From Cephalotus follicularis (Eukaryota; Streptophyta; Magnoliopsida; Oxalidales; Cephalotaceae), in NCBI GenBank assembly GCA_001972305.1, contig BDDD01001676.1, forward strand, positions 121,312-185,311: DNA of 64,000 nt, given 5' to 3'. Every line of letters begins with the position of its first letter. Position 1 is the stretch's first letter. Made by a program: the position numbers and the translations under genes. This document shows, piece after piece, positions 32,836-46,009 of this stretch. A model generated the notes under the pieces. That model had not been told where the DNA came from. It ran no database searches and saw only the letters and a list, made by a program, of their open reading frames with translations.

Positions 32836-33540
32836 CTAAGGAAAAACATCTCCGAACTCACAAGCCACTGGGATATCTTCCAGTGCCGGCCGCCATCTAT
32901 CTTTATCAAGCACATGTGCCAGAAACCCCTGGCATCCCTGTCGTAACAATCTTTCCGCATGCAAAGCCGAGATCATCGGATCAAACAATGGCTCTAAGGT
33001 GCCAAGGAATCGGAAAGGTAGTCGTCCCGGAGGACTGAAAACCACTACTTTCTGATGACAATCCACCTGAGCAAAGCTAGCAGACAACCAATCCATGCCT
33101 ACAATCACATCTAGGCTATCCATCGGTAAAACAATACGATCAGCAAACAAACAACAATCGTCAATCTTTACAACACAATCTCTACACACTCGATCGGTGG
33201 TCGCTGTCTCACCGAGAGGTGTGGACACCTCCATCAAAAAAGGAAGGTACTCAGGTCTTAAACAAATATGGGAGACAAAATGCAATGCAATAAATTAATG
33301 AAATGAACCCGGATCAATAAGGACCCGTGCTGGAAGCTGAAAGAGTCGAATGGTACATCCGATCACAATATCAGACCCTGCTGCAGCACTCAGTTCCATA
33401 GCAAAAACTCTATCCTGAACTGTTGGAGCAGAACCCATAGGCTGTTTCCCTTTGGACTGCGAAGTCTCATGGGAAGAAGATGGTCCACTGGGTCCTGCCT
33501 GACTTTGAATAGGTTGACACGTGTATGGCACACATGTCAT
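32836..33540 (-). pseudogene. Protease region and gag C-terminal linker (family F)
   Basis: The protease region has the active-site-like block ARVLIDPGSFH at its start and SLDVIVGMDWLSASFAQVDC further in, as in chromovirus proteases. To the right is a Ser/Gln/Pro-rich linker (PSGPSSSHETSQSKGKQP), typical of the end of gag. The rest of gag is separated by the copia-like insertion. Confidence 0.82.
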
Positions 33541-33717
33541 TTAGTGAAAGGATAACATCGGGGAGATGTTACTTTTCTATTGAGTATTTCATTTGCACGA
33601 TTTAGGTCCATCCAAATCCACGATGAAATATTTCATGCTGAGGGTTGAAATGTATGAAAAATATTTCATGCTGAGGGTTGAAATTTATGAAAAAGAGTGT
33701 CTCACCTTATTGTACAC

Positions 33718-33853
33718 ATCGACGCCATGAAGAGCATGCGTTGACGCCTTGATTAGAAGAGATTGTCTCATCTTTTATCTTAGGCGTCGACACCATGAAG
33801 AGCATGTGTTGATGCCATGAAGAGCATGTCTTGTAGAGTCGTTGGGCGTTAAC
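33718..33853. repeat. GTCGAC-type array in copia-like LTR
   Basis: Cores are near 33718, 33740, 33786, 33808, 33828 and 33848, in steps of 20-22 bp within groups. Several are followed by the word ATGAAGAGCATG. Decayed and intact sites continue at 51764-51920 and 52140-52172 (GGCGTTAACGCC). The family B element inserted inside the last core, GCGTTAACGC. Confidence 0.8.
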
Positions 33854-35223
33854 TGTCACGCCCCGGTTTCAGGTAGACACATTGTCATGCCCCGAAATGC
33901 GAGAGTAAACCCCCACGATCCGACGCGTGAGATACCTTCCATTCAGTCATTTCATCATGTATGATACTCCAATAAGTGCTATAAATATATAAAGCTTTAA
34001 ATCAAAGTCAAACAATATCAGCGGAATAATCAATCCAAATAAAAATTAACTCTTAAAATCTCCCGAAATTTCGGCATGAAGTATTCGTTTATCGGACTAT
34101 ATCCCCCTGTAAAGAAAAACACATTTTTATATATTCACACTCCCGAAGGAGGAATCAACAGTTTATGTATACATATGGGACTTAGCCCTCAACAATCACA
34201 ACTTAACTCATTATTACATCATTTTAATGCCTCAAATGATGGGTGTGTCCCTGTTTAATACATCAACACATATATCATAAGCACTGCCACATGTCGGACG
34301 GTTGATAGCTGAATAAAACATATCTGTTATATATCTTTAGATCCGTCTCTTATACATAACAAGTCCAATATATCGGTAAAGTTCAACTATAAACATAAGG
34401 CCCCTTTTTATACGATTCTTTATAAGTAAACCCAGATCCATTACCATAAGTAAGATCATATACAGTATGGAAAATCAAAACATGCTATAGAGAATCCATC
34501 TATCCCAGCCTGTCTCATTTAATACAATTCATATAAGTAATCCATAACATGATCATAACGAAACCATATACAATAACAATACAATCCCAGCACCACTACT
34601 ATCCAAGATCCATATGAAGTATCCATCCATCTCGATCCATTTCACTGTGATCCATCACCTGGGCCTGAGCCTGACCCATTCCGCACACAGGGGAAATGGG
34701 TCAGCGACATAATGTCGTGTAGGGTATACTATGTGCTGTGTATGCAACAGTTATAGCAGTATGCAATGTATGCATCAATACAGTAGTGTGACAGTGTAAC
34801 AGTATGCCGTGTAACGGTGCAGTGGGAGTACAGTAACAATATAGTGACAGTACAGTGCACAGTGAGCAGTAACAGTGTACAGTAACAGTGCATTTCAGTA
34901 TAACAGTGTGCAGTGAACAGTAACAGTATATAGTATACAGTAACAGTGATAGTAACAGTAACAGTGCAATATGTCAGTGTACAGTTGCGGACAGCTTCGA
35001 TATACCAACCGTCCCTAAGCGGGGTATATCTAGCTAGTCCTAATCACATCCAAGGCCATAGGCCTGCAGACACTCAGTAATAAGTCAGTCACAGTACATT
35101 GGAACAAACAATCCATAGGTCCATCCCACTATCTACGCACTCTCTGAGTCGTAGATGAGTAGGGTTGAGATAACACTGACCACACAGTGCTTACAGTAGG
35201 GCTTGTTCACTATGGTCCAAACC

Positions 35224-35355
35224 CATATCGTCTCGACTGTTCACAACGGTCCAGCCTATGTTGTCTCCACTGTTCACAACGATCCAGTCTATATTGTCTT
35301 GACTGTTCACAACTGTCCAACCTATATTGTCTCGACTGTTCAGAATTGTCCAGCC
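35224..35355. repeat. 33-bp tandem repeat, four units (family D 3' LTR)
   Basis: Units contain GTCTCGACTGTTCACAAC and end TCCAGCC. There are four here and three in the partner LTR (39756-39854). Copies differ by a few bases. Confidence 0.88.
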
Positions 35356-35924
35356 TATTTTATGTGGTCTAACATTCATAACCTTCATGACGGAAACAAA
35401 GGGTATGAATGAGTTATCTCGTTTGGTCTCAAACAGTATCAGTCATAACAGTAATCATACAGTACCCGTACCCGTAACAGTATTACAGTAAACAGTAGAA
35501 ATGATAGTGACCTAAAGGATCAATGGAAGATCCACATCCGTCAAAACAGTTATAAAACAGTTTTCAGTAACAGTATCATTAACAGTTTTCAGTAACAGTA
35601 TCAGTCACAGTTCAGTAATAGTTGGTTGGTCCCTATCGAGTTTGTAAAACAATGGAGAGGAAGTCCAATGAGATCATCCGCATCCAGAGGTCCCAAGGTG
35701 GCTATCCTAATCATTCTTAAAAAACGTTTGTATAAAACTCTTTTGTTGTACTTTCTTCAAGAATCACTTTGAAAACTTGATTTAAGATTCAACAGTGTTA
35801 AAAGATGATTCGCATAGGATACAAGGCCTTAGGGAGGCATCCTATGGAATGAATTTAAAGAAAAAACAGTTTGGATTTGAAGACAGCTAGAAATAGTGCC
35901 ATTTCGCAAAACAGGGCACTAAGC

Positions 35925-36081
35925 GTCGACTAGTTTAGTTTAAAAGTGTAAAGTGTCGACTATTCAGTTTAACACACAAAAGAGTCGACGGTTTTGGAAG
36001 CATAAGTATAAAACATCGACTACTTAGTTTAAAGGCATGAAAGCGTCGACAGGTCAGTTTTGATAGTAGTAAAGTGTCGAC
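35925..36081. repeat. 31-bp-phased GTCGAC array (family D 3' LTR)
   Basis: Cores are near 35925, 35955, 35984, 36015, 36045 and 36076, in steps of 30, 29, 31, 30 and 31 bp. They correspond to the array at 9457-9739 in the solo LTR, here without the 123-bp unit duplication. Confidence 0.92.
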
Positions 36082-37144
36082 GGTTTAATCAGAAACAACA
36101 GTTCGCAAATCAATGGAACTAAGTCCAAAATCCATGAAATCAGTTTCAATCACAGTGAAAACAGTTTAAAGATCCACACCCAGTTCCCAGTTGGTGCGAT
36201 AACCAGTAAACAGTAGCAGTTTCAATAATAGTATAACAATCAATCAGTCAACACGCAGTAACAGTATCACAGTAACAATTCATTGAAATGCATGAATGCA
36301 GTGTAAATAGCATAACCTACCTGTTAAAGCAGTAACAACAATTGCGCTTGCTATTCAAGGGATTCTGTAGCAAAACGGACGAACCATCAGCTCCTCCAAG
36401 ATTGAACCGGCTATCGAATCGCCATCGCTTGGAAACCTCCTATCCTTGATCACTTCATTCACCCTGCATGTACAACACATTCCCGTTATGCTCTACGCAC
36501 AGGAATCAACACTGCTATCACCGAAGCCCCGGCCAGTTTCCGGCCAACTCAACCAGCTTCGACGACACCCATAAACAGACTCCACATTGGCTGATCAATT
36601 CATATCTGCCAAGGAAGCTCCTTGACTCATCGTGAAACGAGTTGTCAACGGCCGGCAGCGAGTTCGACTCACTAAGTCAACTCGCCGGACTTCAACAGTT
36701 CCAGTCAATACTCAAAAATGCCACAACCAAACTTAAAATCCTTCAATCAAGCCGTTGGTGACCGTAACTCTCTGTGACTTGGTACTAAACGCACGGTCAT
36801 AGGTGGCAGCGAGTTGGGTTCTCTAAGTCAACTCGGCAGCTCAAAACTGACCGATTCCGACCAAATGGCGCCTCAACAGTGGTCAAAACGGCCAGAGCTA
36901 GCCTTCTAGAGGAAGACCCGCTCCATCCGCGACGCTAACTGCGGCAAAAACGCACGACCGATGCGCACAGAGACTTGGCGTCGGGGAGGAAGGAAAGAGA
37001 AAGAGGAAGTTACTGTGGGTGAGGTCGCGCCGCTTGCTTTCCCGGTCCGGCGCCTTCGCCGTCATCTTCTCCGGCGTCTCTCTCCCCCTCTGGTTCTTGC
37101 TCTCGCGTGCTCCCTCTCTCGCACTCTCTCCCTTTCTTTTGGCG

Positions 37145-37168
37145 CACCAGGCGTTTTAACGCCTGGTG
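37145..37168. repeat. Inverted repeat near family D 3' LTR start
   Basis: The arms CACCAGGCGTT and AACGCCTGGTG occur as at 8207-8230, with both arms intact. Confidence 0.88.
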
Positions 37169-37189
37169 TCTTTTTTTATTATATTCGCA

Positions 37190-38421
37190 TATGTTGAGTG
37201 ATGAGGTAAGCTTATAGGCAACTGCGCCCATACCCTCTTCATGTCATTCCACCAATTTGAGCTTCAGATCTCGGCACATCTTGCTAATCGCCGGATGTAC
37301 TGAGAAACTGGAGCGACATCCTTCGGCTCTTCATTGTAAAGGATATAACTCTACTCTTCTGGAGGCGTCGATCCCACAGACCGTTTGCCTTGATATCTTC
37401 TCGCACGAGAAGGTGAGTTAGTACCAGGGTGGACCTGATACAACTGTCTAAAATCACGGCTTGACTGATAACTGATACTTTGGTCTTGATGAAGATCTCC
37501 TTGAGATTGACCATACCCTGTCTTTATTGACTCTAGAACCATACCGTTCATGAGGGAACTCTCTAACCATGTGATCCAAAATTCCACGATCCATACACTT
37601 GCCAACTTTCCATCAACAGTCATCAGATGTATAATTTGTACGTTGGCAATGCATGCACAGGTGAAAGGAAATTTGACTACCGCTACTGGCAAGTCTAGAG
37701 TGACCTCCCAGAGCTACCGTCCTCCAATCTCGGTATCCATTTCCCACTATCCGTTACATGCGCCAAGAAACCACTACAACCCTGTCTCATAAGCCTATAT
37801 GCATGCAGGGTTGCTATCGTCGGAACTGGCTGATGATCTAAGGTCTCAATAACTGAAATGGAGACCGTCCTGGCATATTGAAGATCATGACCTTCCCGTA
37901 ACAGTCCACGTGAGCATCATGTACTGCTAACCAATCCATCCCATATCCATCCGTTCCATAACCATAGAAAGGTTAACTAAATACACATACTGTCCACACC
38001 AGCATATATAAGTAGTTGACCATATACCATCATTTAACTATACCATTCCGTAACCACCATACCATTCCGTAACTGTACCGTTCCTTAACCGTGCCATCAG
38101 CCCATATCATAAAACCACGAGGCTAGGGCTTCGCTCCTTTTACCTTCCATATCCACTTGTATAAGAGACAAAAAGTCAGCTATCGATTTCCATAATCATA
38201 ATCCAAGACAATTACAGAATCACAATTCATCAATATCACTCAATTCCATTAAGGGCAACTTGTCCATATCACTTAATCCTTAAGAACTCAACATAACACT
38301 CATTATTATTCCGCATAACCAATTAACTCAATAGCACTTTATTCAATTAATCAATTTCAATTTCCAACAGCCTAAGATCCTATCCTGATGTATCTAGGAT
38401 AGACCAGCTCTGATACCTAGC
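37190..38421 (-). pseudogene. Degenerate gypsy interior of family D element
   Basis: The minus strand near 37200-37320 encodes an integrase zinc-module-like scrap (KMCRDLKLKWWNDMKRV). Around 37340-37700 is a Ser/Gln-rich stretch that may be gag-derived. 38030-38095 holds three or four short repeats containing ACCATTCCGTAAC. The primer site on the minus strand is AGGTATCAGAGC (38407-38418), 11 of 12 to the iMet type. Too short to be autonomous. Confidence 0.65.
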
Positions 38422-39755
38422 TGTCACGCCCCGAACCGCGAGAGTGAACCCCCACGATCCGATGCGTGAGATACCTTCCATTCAGTCATTTCATCATGTA
38501 TGATACTCCAATAAGTGCTATGAATATATAAAGCTGTAAATCAAAGTCAAACAATATCAACGGAATAATCAATCCAAATAAAAACTAACTCTTAAAATCT
38601 CCCAAAATTTTGGCATGAAGTATTCGTTTATCGGACTATATCCCACTGTAAAGAAAAACACATTTTTATATATTCACACTCCCGAAGGAGGAATCAACAG
38701 TTTATGTATACATATGGGGCTCAACCCTCAGCAATCACAACTTAACTCATTATTACATCATTCTAATGCCTCAAATGATGGGTATGTCCCTGTTTAATAC
38801 ATCAACACATATATCATAAGCACTGCCACATGTCGGCAGGTTGATAGCTGAATAAAACATATCTCTTATATCTCTTTATATCTGTCTCTTATACATAACA
38901 AGTCCAATATATCGGTACAGTTCAACTATAAACATAAGGCCCCTTTTTATACGATTCTTTATAAGTAAACCCAGATCCATTACCATAAGTAAGATCATAT
39001 ACAGTATGGCAAATCAAAACATGCTACAGAGAATCCATCCATCCCAGCCTGTCTCATTTAATACAATTCATATAAGTAATCCATAACATGATCATAACGA
39101 AACCATATACAATAACAATACAATCCCAACACCACTACTATCCAAGATCCATATGAAGTATCCATCCATCTCGATCCATTTCACTGTGATCCATCACATG
39201 GGCCTGAGCCTGACCCATTCCGCACACAGGGGAAATGGGTCAGCGACATAATGTCGTGTAGGGTATACTATGTGCTATGTATGCAATAGTTATAGTAGTA
39301 TGCAATGTATGAATCAATACAGTAGTATGACAGTGTAACAGTATGCTGTGTAACGGTGCAGTGGGAGTACAGTAACAGTATAGTGACAGTACAGTGCATA
39401 GTGAGCAGTAACGGTGTACAGTAACAGTGCATTTTAGTATAACAGTGCGCAGTGAACAGTAACAGTATACAGTAATAGTGGCAGTAACAGTAACAGTGCA
39501 ATATGTCAGTGTACAGTTGTGGACAGCTTCGATATACCAACCGTCCCTAAGCGGGGTATATCTAGCTAGTCCTAATCACATCCAAGGCCTGAGGCCTACA
39601 GACACTCAGTAATCAGTCAGTCACAGTAAATGGGAACAAACAATCCATAGGTCCATCCCACTATCTACGTACTCTCTGAGTCGTAGATGAGTAGGGTTGA
39701 GATAACATTGACCACACAGTGCTTACAGTAGGGCTTGTTCACAATGGTCCAAACC

Positions 39756-39854
39756 CATATCGTCTCGACTGTTCACAACGGTCCAGCCTATATTGTCTCG
39801 ACTGTTCACAACTGTCCTGCCTATATTGTCTCGACTGTTCACAACTGTCCAGCC
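39756..39854. repeat. 33-bp tandem repeat, three units (family D 5' LTR)
   Basis: The unit is the same as at 35224-35355 but present three times, with the units more alike. Confidence 0.88.
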
Positions 39855-40411
39855 TATATTATGTGGTCTAACATTCATAACCTTCATGAAGGAAACGAAG
39901 GTTATGAATGGGTTATCTCGTTTGGTCTCAAACAGTATCAATCATAACAGTAATCATACAGTACCCGTACCTGTAACAGTATTACAGTAAACAGTAGAAA
40001 TGATAGGGACCTAAAGGATCAATGTAAGATCCACATCCGTCAAAACAGTTATAAAACAGTTTTCAGTAACCGTATCAGTAACAGTTTTCAGTAACAGTAT
40101 CAGTAACAGTTGGTTGGTCCCTATCGAGTTTGTAAAACAATAGAGAGGAAGTCCAATGAGATCATCCTCGTCCAGAGGTCCCAAAGGGCTATCCTAACCA
40201 TTCTTGAAAATCGTTTGTATAAAACTCTTTTGTTGTACTTTCTTCAAGAATCACTTTGAAAACTTGATTTAAGATTCAACAGTGTTAAAAGATGATTCGC
40301 ATAGGATACAAGGCCTTAGGGAGGCTTCCTATGGAATCAATTTAAAGAAGAAATAGTTTGGATTTGAAGACAGCTAGAAACAGTGCCATTTCAAAAAATA
40401 GGGCACTAAGC

Positions 40412-40568
40412 GTCAACTAGTTTAGTTTAAAAGTGTAAAGTGTCGACTATTCAGTTTAACACACAAAAGAGTCGACGGTTCTGGAAGCATAAGTATAAAA
40501 CATCGACTACTCAGTTTAAAGGCATGAAAGCGTCGACGGGTCAGTTTTGAAAGCAGCAAAGTGTCGAC
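40412..40568. repeat. 31-bp-phased GTCGAC array (family D 5' LTR)
   Basis: Cores are near 40412, 40442, 40471, 40502, 40532 and 40563, in steps of 30, 29, 31, 30 and 31 bp, identical to the partner LTR. Counterparts of the GAGTCGACTC flavour are near 41312. Confidence 0.92.
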
Positions 40569-43024
40569 GGTTTTATCAGAAACAACAGTTCACAAAGCAG
40601 TTTGCAAATCAATGGAACTAAGTTCAAAATCCATGAAATCAGTTTCAATCTCAGTGAAAACAGTTTATAGATCCACACCCAGTTCCCAGTCGGTGCGATA
40701 ACCAGTAAACAGTAGCAATTTCAATAATAGTATAACAATCAATCAATCAACACGTAGTAATAGTATCACAGTAACAGTTCACACAATTCATTGAAATGCA
40801 TGAATGCAATGCAAATAGTATAACCTACCTGTTAAAGCAGTAACAACAGTTGCGCTTGCTATTCAAGGGATTCTGTAGCAAAACCGACGAACCATCTGCT
40901 TCTCCAAGCTTGAACCGGCTACCGAATCGCCATTGCTTGGAAACCTCCTATACTTGATCACTTCATGCACACTGCATATACAACACATTCCCGTTACGCT
41001 CTACGCACAGGAATCAACACTGCCATCACCGAAGCTCCGACCAACTCAACCAGCTTCGGCAACACCCATAAACAGACTCCACATTGGCCGATCAATTCAT
41101 ATCTGCCATGGAACCACCGTGACTCACCGTGAAACGAGTTGTCAATGGCCGTCAGTTAGTTCGACTCACCGGACTTCAACAGTTCTGGTCAACACTCAAA
41201 AAATGCCATAACCGACCTTAAAATCCTTTAATCAAGCCGCCGGTGACCGTTACTCGCCGTGACTCGGCGCTAAACACATGGTCATAGGCGGCAGAGAGTT
41301 AGGTTCGCTGAGTCGACTCGTCAACTCCAATCCGGTCGATCTCTACCGAATGGTGCCTCAATAGTGGTCAAAACGGGCAGAGCTAGCCTTCTAGAGGAAG
41401 ACTCGCTCCATCCGCGACACTAACTGCAGCGAAAACGCACGGCCGATGCGCACAGAGGCTTGGCATCGGGGAGGAAGGAAAGAGAAAAGAAAGAAGAGAA
41501 AGAGGAAGTTAGTGTGTGTGAGGTCGCGCTACTCGCTTTCCCGGTCCGGCGCCTTCGCCGTCATCTTCTCCAACGTCTCTCTCCCCCTCTGGTTCTCTCT
41601 CTCGCGTGCTCCCTCTCTCGCACTCTCTCCCTTTCGTTTGACGCACCAGGCATTTTAACGCCTGGTGTCTTTATATATATATATATAAATGCATATATAA
41701 AATACATATGTATTCGGGGCATTACACACATATAAAAGTGGTTAAGGCAATTAACAAAAAGATTCAGCTCATGCAAATACCATAAAATTTAAACTTTTCA
41801 AATAAGATATCAGTTGCGGAAGCATTGTAACTCATAAGCTGAAAACACGTAACGCGCATCCCATATTGCACGCTACTCAATACAAATCTGTCATTGTTAA
41901 AATCCCACAAAACGGAGCGTGATCACAGTACACTAACCCAAAAGTAAAGTACAATATATAACCATCAGTACAGTACATCATTATCCTTAAAACAAAACAG
42001 TTTATTACAACCCGGAAGAACATAAAGCCAACAACAACTAAGATAAGGCTTGTTCTTCGTCCAAGCTAGTCCAACATCCGTCCACTGCATCAATCTGTAA
42101 AGTATGGGGTTAGCCTTTGTCCTCACTCGGCCAAGTCATAAAAGTAGTTTGGGATTAACATTACATGCATGTCATGAAATGTATGCGTAGATGATGCAGT
42201 ACAGTAGAAAATGCCAGTTTTTATATATATATATATATGAAAAAATATATAAGTTAGCAGTATAATAAATTAACAGTAGGAACATATATATGAAAAATAT
42301 GTGTATGCAAAAACAGTACAGTAGTAGCCCGACCAGGGCTACGTCAACAAGCACAGTAGTGTCCAAATATGACCAGTAAACAGTACAGTAAGTCCATAAA
42401 GGGACCACAAACAGGCAGGCAGTATGTGTAACGCTGCCAACTCCTGGCCCCACGTTACACTCCCACTTTGGTTCCTTCTCCAGGCAACCAAGAAAGACAA
42501 TAGTATAGTACAGTGAGTTACCCAGCAAACTCCAGGCTCCTAGGTCAACCCTGCCACTAGCCGGTGTTGACAGTCTCCGCCATGCAACTAGTGGCTCAAG
42601 CACAAACACAGTAAATTCACTGAGCAAACAGTGAAATCACAGTAAACGGTGCAGTAAACAGTACAGTAGTGATCGTTTAGATCGACAACAGACAGTTCAT
42701 TTCAAAATGTTTTCGAAGGTCATAAACATTTGAAATTTGCATTTTCAGTAGATAGAAAATACTTTTAACAATTCAGTAGGTGGAAATTACTTTCCCAGTA
42801 TGTTCGAAAATATAACAATATTCATTTTATATTTCCATACCCAAATGTGGTAGTTTTCATCTCATATATGCATTTCTAACGTAACAAAACTTTAGAAATC
42901 ATAATCAATTTATAAAAAGTCAGTAATAGGCAGTAAATAGTACATATGCAATGCATACAAATGCTTAAATTCATCCTAAGAGGAATCGGGATCATTTCCT
43001 ATCGTTAAATAAGAAAACTTCCAA

Positions 43025-44190
43025 ACAGTGCAAGAAGGCGTCAATGTCTTTGTCCCTCAGCGTCGACGTTCAAGTCCTTAGCGTCAGTGCTGTCCACTGT
43101 TTGAAGACGTCGATGTCCATCTTTATACGCATCGACGCTCAAGGTATAGAACCTTAAACGTTAGCGTATTGCTTAAGGCATCGACGCATTAAGGTATGAA
43201 CCTTAGGCGTCGATGTATAATACGTCAATATCCAAGCAGATAACCCAAAGGCGTTGATGTTCTTCAAAGACGTCGATGTGTTTCAAGCACCAGTCGTCTT
43301 CTTCCTCACGACGTGACAAACAGTGACCATCAAAATCCACATACATGCAAGACAAAATGTAATCAAGGCAGGAAACCAACATACAGATACATATTACATA
43401 CCCAGCATAACATGGAATTGATCGAGTGATAAAAAATAGTTCAATAATCATGCAATCTATGCACAAAAACCATAGTCCATGCATGAACATTAATCTCAAG
43501 AATACGATTATGGCTTCCCTTACCTTTTTGTTCCAAGTTAGGAACTAGAAAGTCCACCTCTTTAAGTCCTAGAACCGGCCATAACAGCTCCAAGGATCGT
43601 CCCGTTGCTGCTAGCCCACAAGCTTCAAGTTCCAAGCTCTAAAATGCTCAACATGGTGGAACCTCTCTCCTTATTTGCACTCAGGTGTTTTTAGCCGAAC
43701 CAGTGGGGAGAAAAGGATCATTTATGCTATGAAAACTCTCCCCTTTCTTTACTTGTCCGTTGCATGCATCTCACAAATTACATTTTCCCATTTTCTCTCT
43801 TTCACAGCTCTGTCTCTTTTCCTTTGCAGGAGCAGGTGATGAAGACTATCTCTCAGCCTGCATGCACACCCAAGTGTCATGCCATCTCTTCTCTTCTAGC
43901 CCCTGCATGCCTGGTAACATACCAGCATGCTCAACACGTTACGTCCATGCCCCGAGGCACCTGCAAAGTGACCTTAAGTTGTCACCTTGCACGTTATTCT
44001 GTCAGCAGAAGAACGTGTCTGTCATTTGTCGCTAAACGTCGACGTTTTTATGCAGGCATCGATGCTTATAGCGTTTTACCTGAAAGGCGTCGATGCTATT
44101 CACAGGCGTTGACGTGCATGCACATGCATTCACGTGCGTCTCATTGTTTCAAAGGCATCGATGCGTTCAAAAGAGCGTCGACGCGTTTCT
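43025..44190. repeat. GTCGAC clusters in family B 3' LTR
   Basis: One cluster is at about 43030-43285 (GCGTCGACGTTC, GACGTCGATGTC and decayed sites) and another at 44035-44185 (ACGTCGACGTTT, GCGTCGACGCG). The same two positions occur in the 5' LTR of the same element and in the solo LTR at 2874-5682. Confidence 0.85.
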
Positions 44191-44389
44191 CTCAAAAAAG
44201 CGTCGTTTTATCTCAAATTTCCTTTTTAACATTTCTTTAACATTTTTATTCCAAAATCAATATTATTAGAGTTTGGGAAACATCGTCAAAGTTGGAAAAT
44301 CCATCATCTTATTAATTCCACAATAAAGTATATTCACATCCTGAAATTATAAAATATGAAAATCCCGAGCGTTACATCCACCCCTCATT

Positions 44390-45924
44390 CAAGGAATTTC
44401 GTCCTCGAAATTAAAACAACACTAGAACAAAAGCGGGTAACCCTCTCGGATATCCTCCTCACATTCCCAAGTGGCCTCATCCGGTCGGTGGAACTGCCAT
44501 TGAACCTTGACCATGGAGATGGTTCAGTTCCTCAAAGTCTGTGTCTTCCAATCTAGAATCCGCACAAGCAACTCCTCACAAGATAAGTCATCTCGTACAG
44601 GAACATTATCATAATCCAGGACATGTGACGGGTCCGGGATATATCTCCTTAGCATAAATACATGAAAGACGTCGTGCACATTTGACAGTGCAGGAGGTAA
44701 GGCAAGTTGGCAGGCGACCTCCCTAACTTTTTCCAAAATCTCAAAATGACCAATATAGCGTGGAGCTAATTTGCCCTTTTCCGCAAACCATTGCATGCCC
44801 TTCCATGGTGAAACTTTTAAGAAAACACGATCACCAACACTGAAGGTCAAAGGCCTCCTCTTAACACTGTCCAAATAGCTCTTCTGCCGGCTCTAAGCAG
44901 CAAGCAACTTCTCTTTAATCATCCTGATCTTTTCTGAAGTTTCCTCCACTAACCCAGTCCCGAGTAAAGGTCGCTCCCCGACTTCGTCCCAACAAACAGA
45001 AGATCTACACTTCCTCCCATACAACGCTTCAAATGGTGCCATGCCGATACTGGAATGATAGCTATTATTATAAGAAAACTCTATCAAAGGAATGTGATCC
45101 TCCCATGTACCAGCAAAGTCAATAACGCAAGCCCGTAGCATATCCTCAAAGGTCTGGATGGTACGCTCAGATTGCCCATCTGTTTGAGGGTGAAAGGCAG
45201 TACTCAGGTTCAGCTTCGTCCCGAAAGCTGTCTGAAATCTCTTCCAAAAGTTGGAAGTGAAGATGGCATCTCTATCACATACGATGCTGACTGGAACACC
45301 GTGTATCCTCACTATATCCTTCATATACAAATGAGCTAGCTTGCTCGCATAATCAGTAACGTGTGTAGGAAGAAAGTGCGCTGATTTGGTGACTCTATCC
45401 ACGATAACCCACACGACGTTGTGACGGTTTCGAGTTAGAGGAAAACACGAAACAAAATACATCGTAACATGTTCCCACTTCCACTCTGGAATTGGTAAAG
45501 GCTGTAGCAACCCTGCCGGTCTCTGGTGCTCGGCTTTAACTGTCTGGCAAGTCAAACACCTTGCCACATACTCGACGATCTCTCGTTTCATGCCAGGCCA
45601 CCAGTAATCTCTCTTCATTTCTTGGTACATTTTTGTGCTACCAGGGTGAATGCTGTACTGAGATCTATGAGCCTCGTAAAGTAACTCGCTCTTCAACCCA
45701 GGTTCATGTGGAAGACACACACGTCCCCGAAATCTTAAGACACCATCGGCATGTACCCGAAAATCAGACTCCGAGTCCAGATTCTCTCGAATCTTTTGTA
45801 ATTCAGGATTGTGTGCTTGAGCGTTCTTTATTTTGTCAAGCAAAACTGGCTGTACTCTCATACTAGCCATAAAGAATCCAGGTGACCGATTAAACCGAAA
45901 CCACTCTTGGAAGTCTTCTAACAT
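44390..45924 (-). pseudogene. Integrase and chromodomain (family B)
   Basis: The integrase zinc module ([19 protein letters not shown] ... CLTCQTVK) is at the right. The core has WEHVTMYFVSCFPLTRNRHN and [17 protein letters not shown], then LSTAFHPQTDGQSERTIQTF and LIEFSYNNSYHSSIGMAPFE. The C-terminal domain has FSVGDRVFLKVSPWKGM and NVHDVFHVFMLRRYIPDPSH. The left end encodes a chromodomain-like end (FHRPDEATWECEEDIREGYP). Tekay type. Broken. Confidence 0.9.
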
Positions 45925-46009
45925 CTTCCATTACGACACCATCGTACTGGCAACCATAGCCTTGCGGCTCAAGGCATTAGTGAACACATTCGCTTTCCCC
46001 TGGTGGTAC

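Larger units (their letters stand above)
28445..33566 (-). mobile_element. Family F Tekay-like gypsy: 3' LTR and pol (continues past window)
   Basis: The minus strand LTR starts TGTAACGACCCG at 30009 and ends near GGGGTGTTCCA at 28445 (1565 bp). A purine-rich tract (rc of TTCTCCCCTCCTTAAAAG) lies at 30010-30027. The internal region runs rightwards through chromodomain, integrase, RNase H, RT and protease to about 33540, where a copia-like LTR interrupts it. Gag and the 5' LTR would lie beyond 64000. It has inserted into the family C LTR. Broken at several points. This LTR has no GTCGAC array. Confidence 0.9.
33883..41726 (-). mobile_element. Family D element with two LTRs and degenerate interior
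   Basis: The minus-strand element has its 3' LTR at 33883 to about 37190 and its 5' LTR at 38422-41726. TSD CACAT is at 33878-33882 and 41727-41731, inside the family B 3' LTR. A primer site is at 38407-38418. The interior is only about 1.2 kb, with gypsy-like scraps, and cannot encode a full set of proteins. The LTRs match the solo LTR at 8142-11820. It is young relative to its host element, but the two LTRs differ in repeat number. Confidence 0.93.

Noticed and set aside
35203-35412. Small repeat protein with 11-residue STVHNxPAYIV repeats
   Set aside because: It is the in-frame reading of a 33-bp tandem repeat inside an LTR. The partner LTR has a different number of units and there is no sign of a start context or selection.
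42172-42627. Hydrophobic 150-residue open stretch resembling a membrane protein
   Set aside because: It is repeated with changes at 49568-49993 because both are the same part of the family B LTRs, where the reading is incidental.
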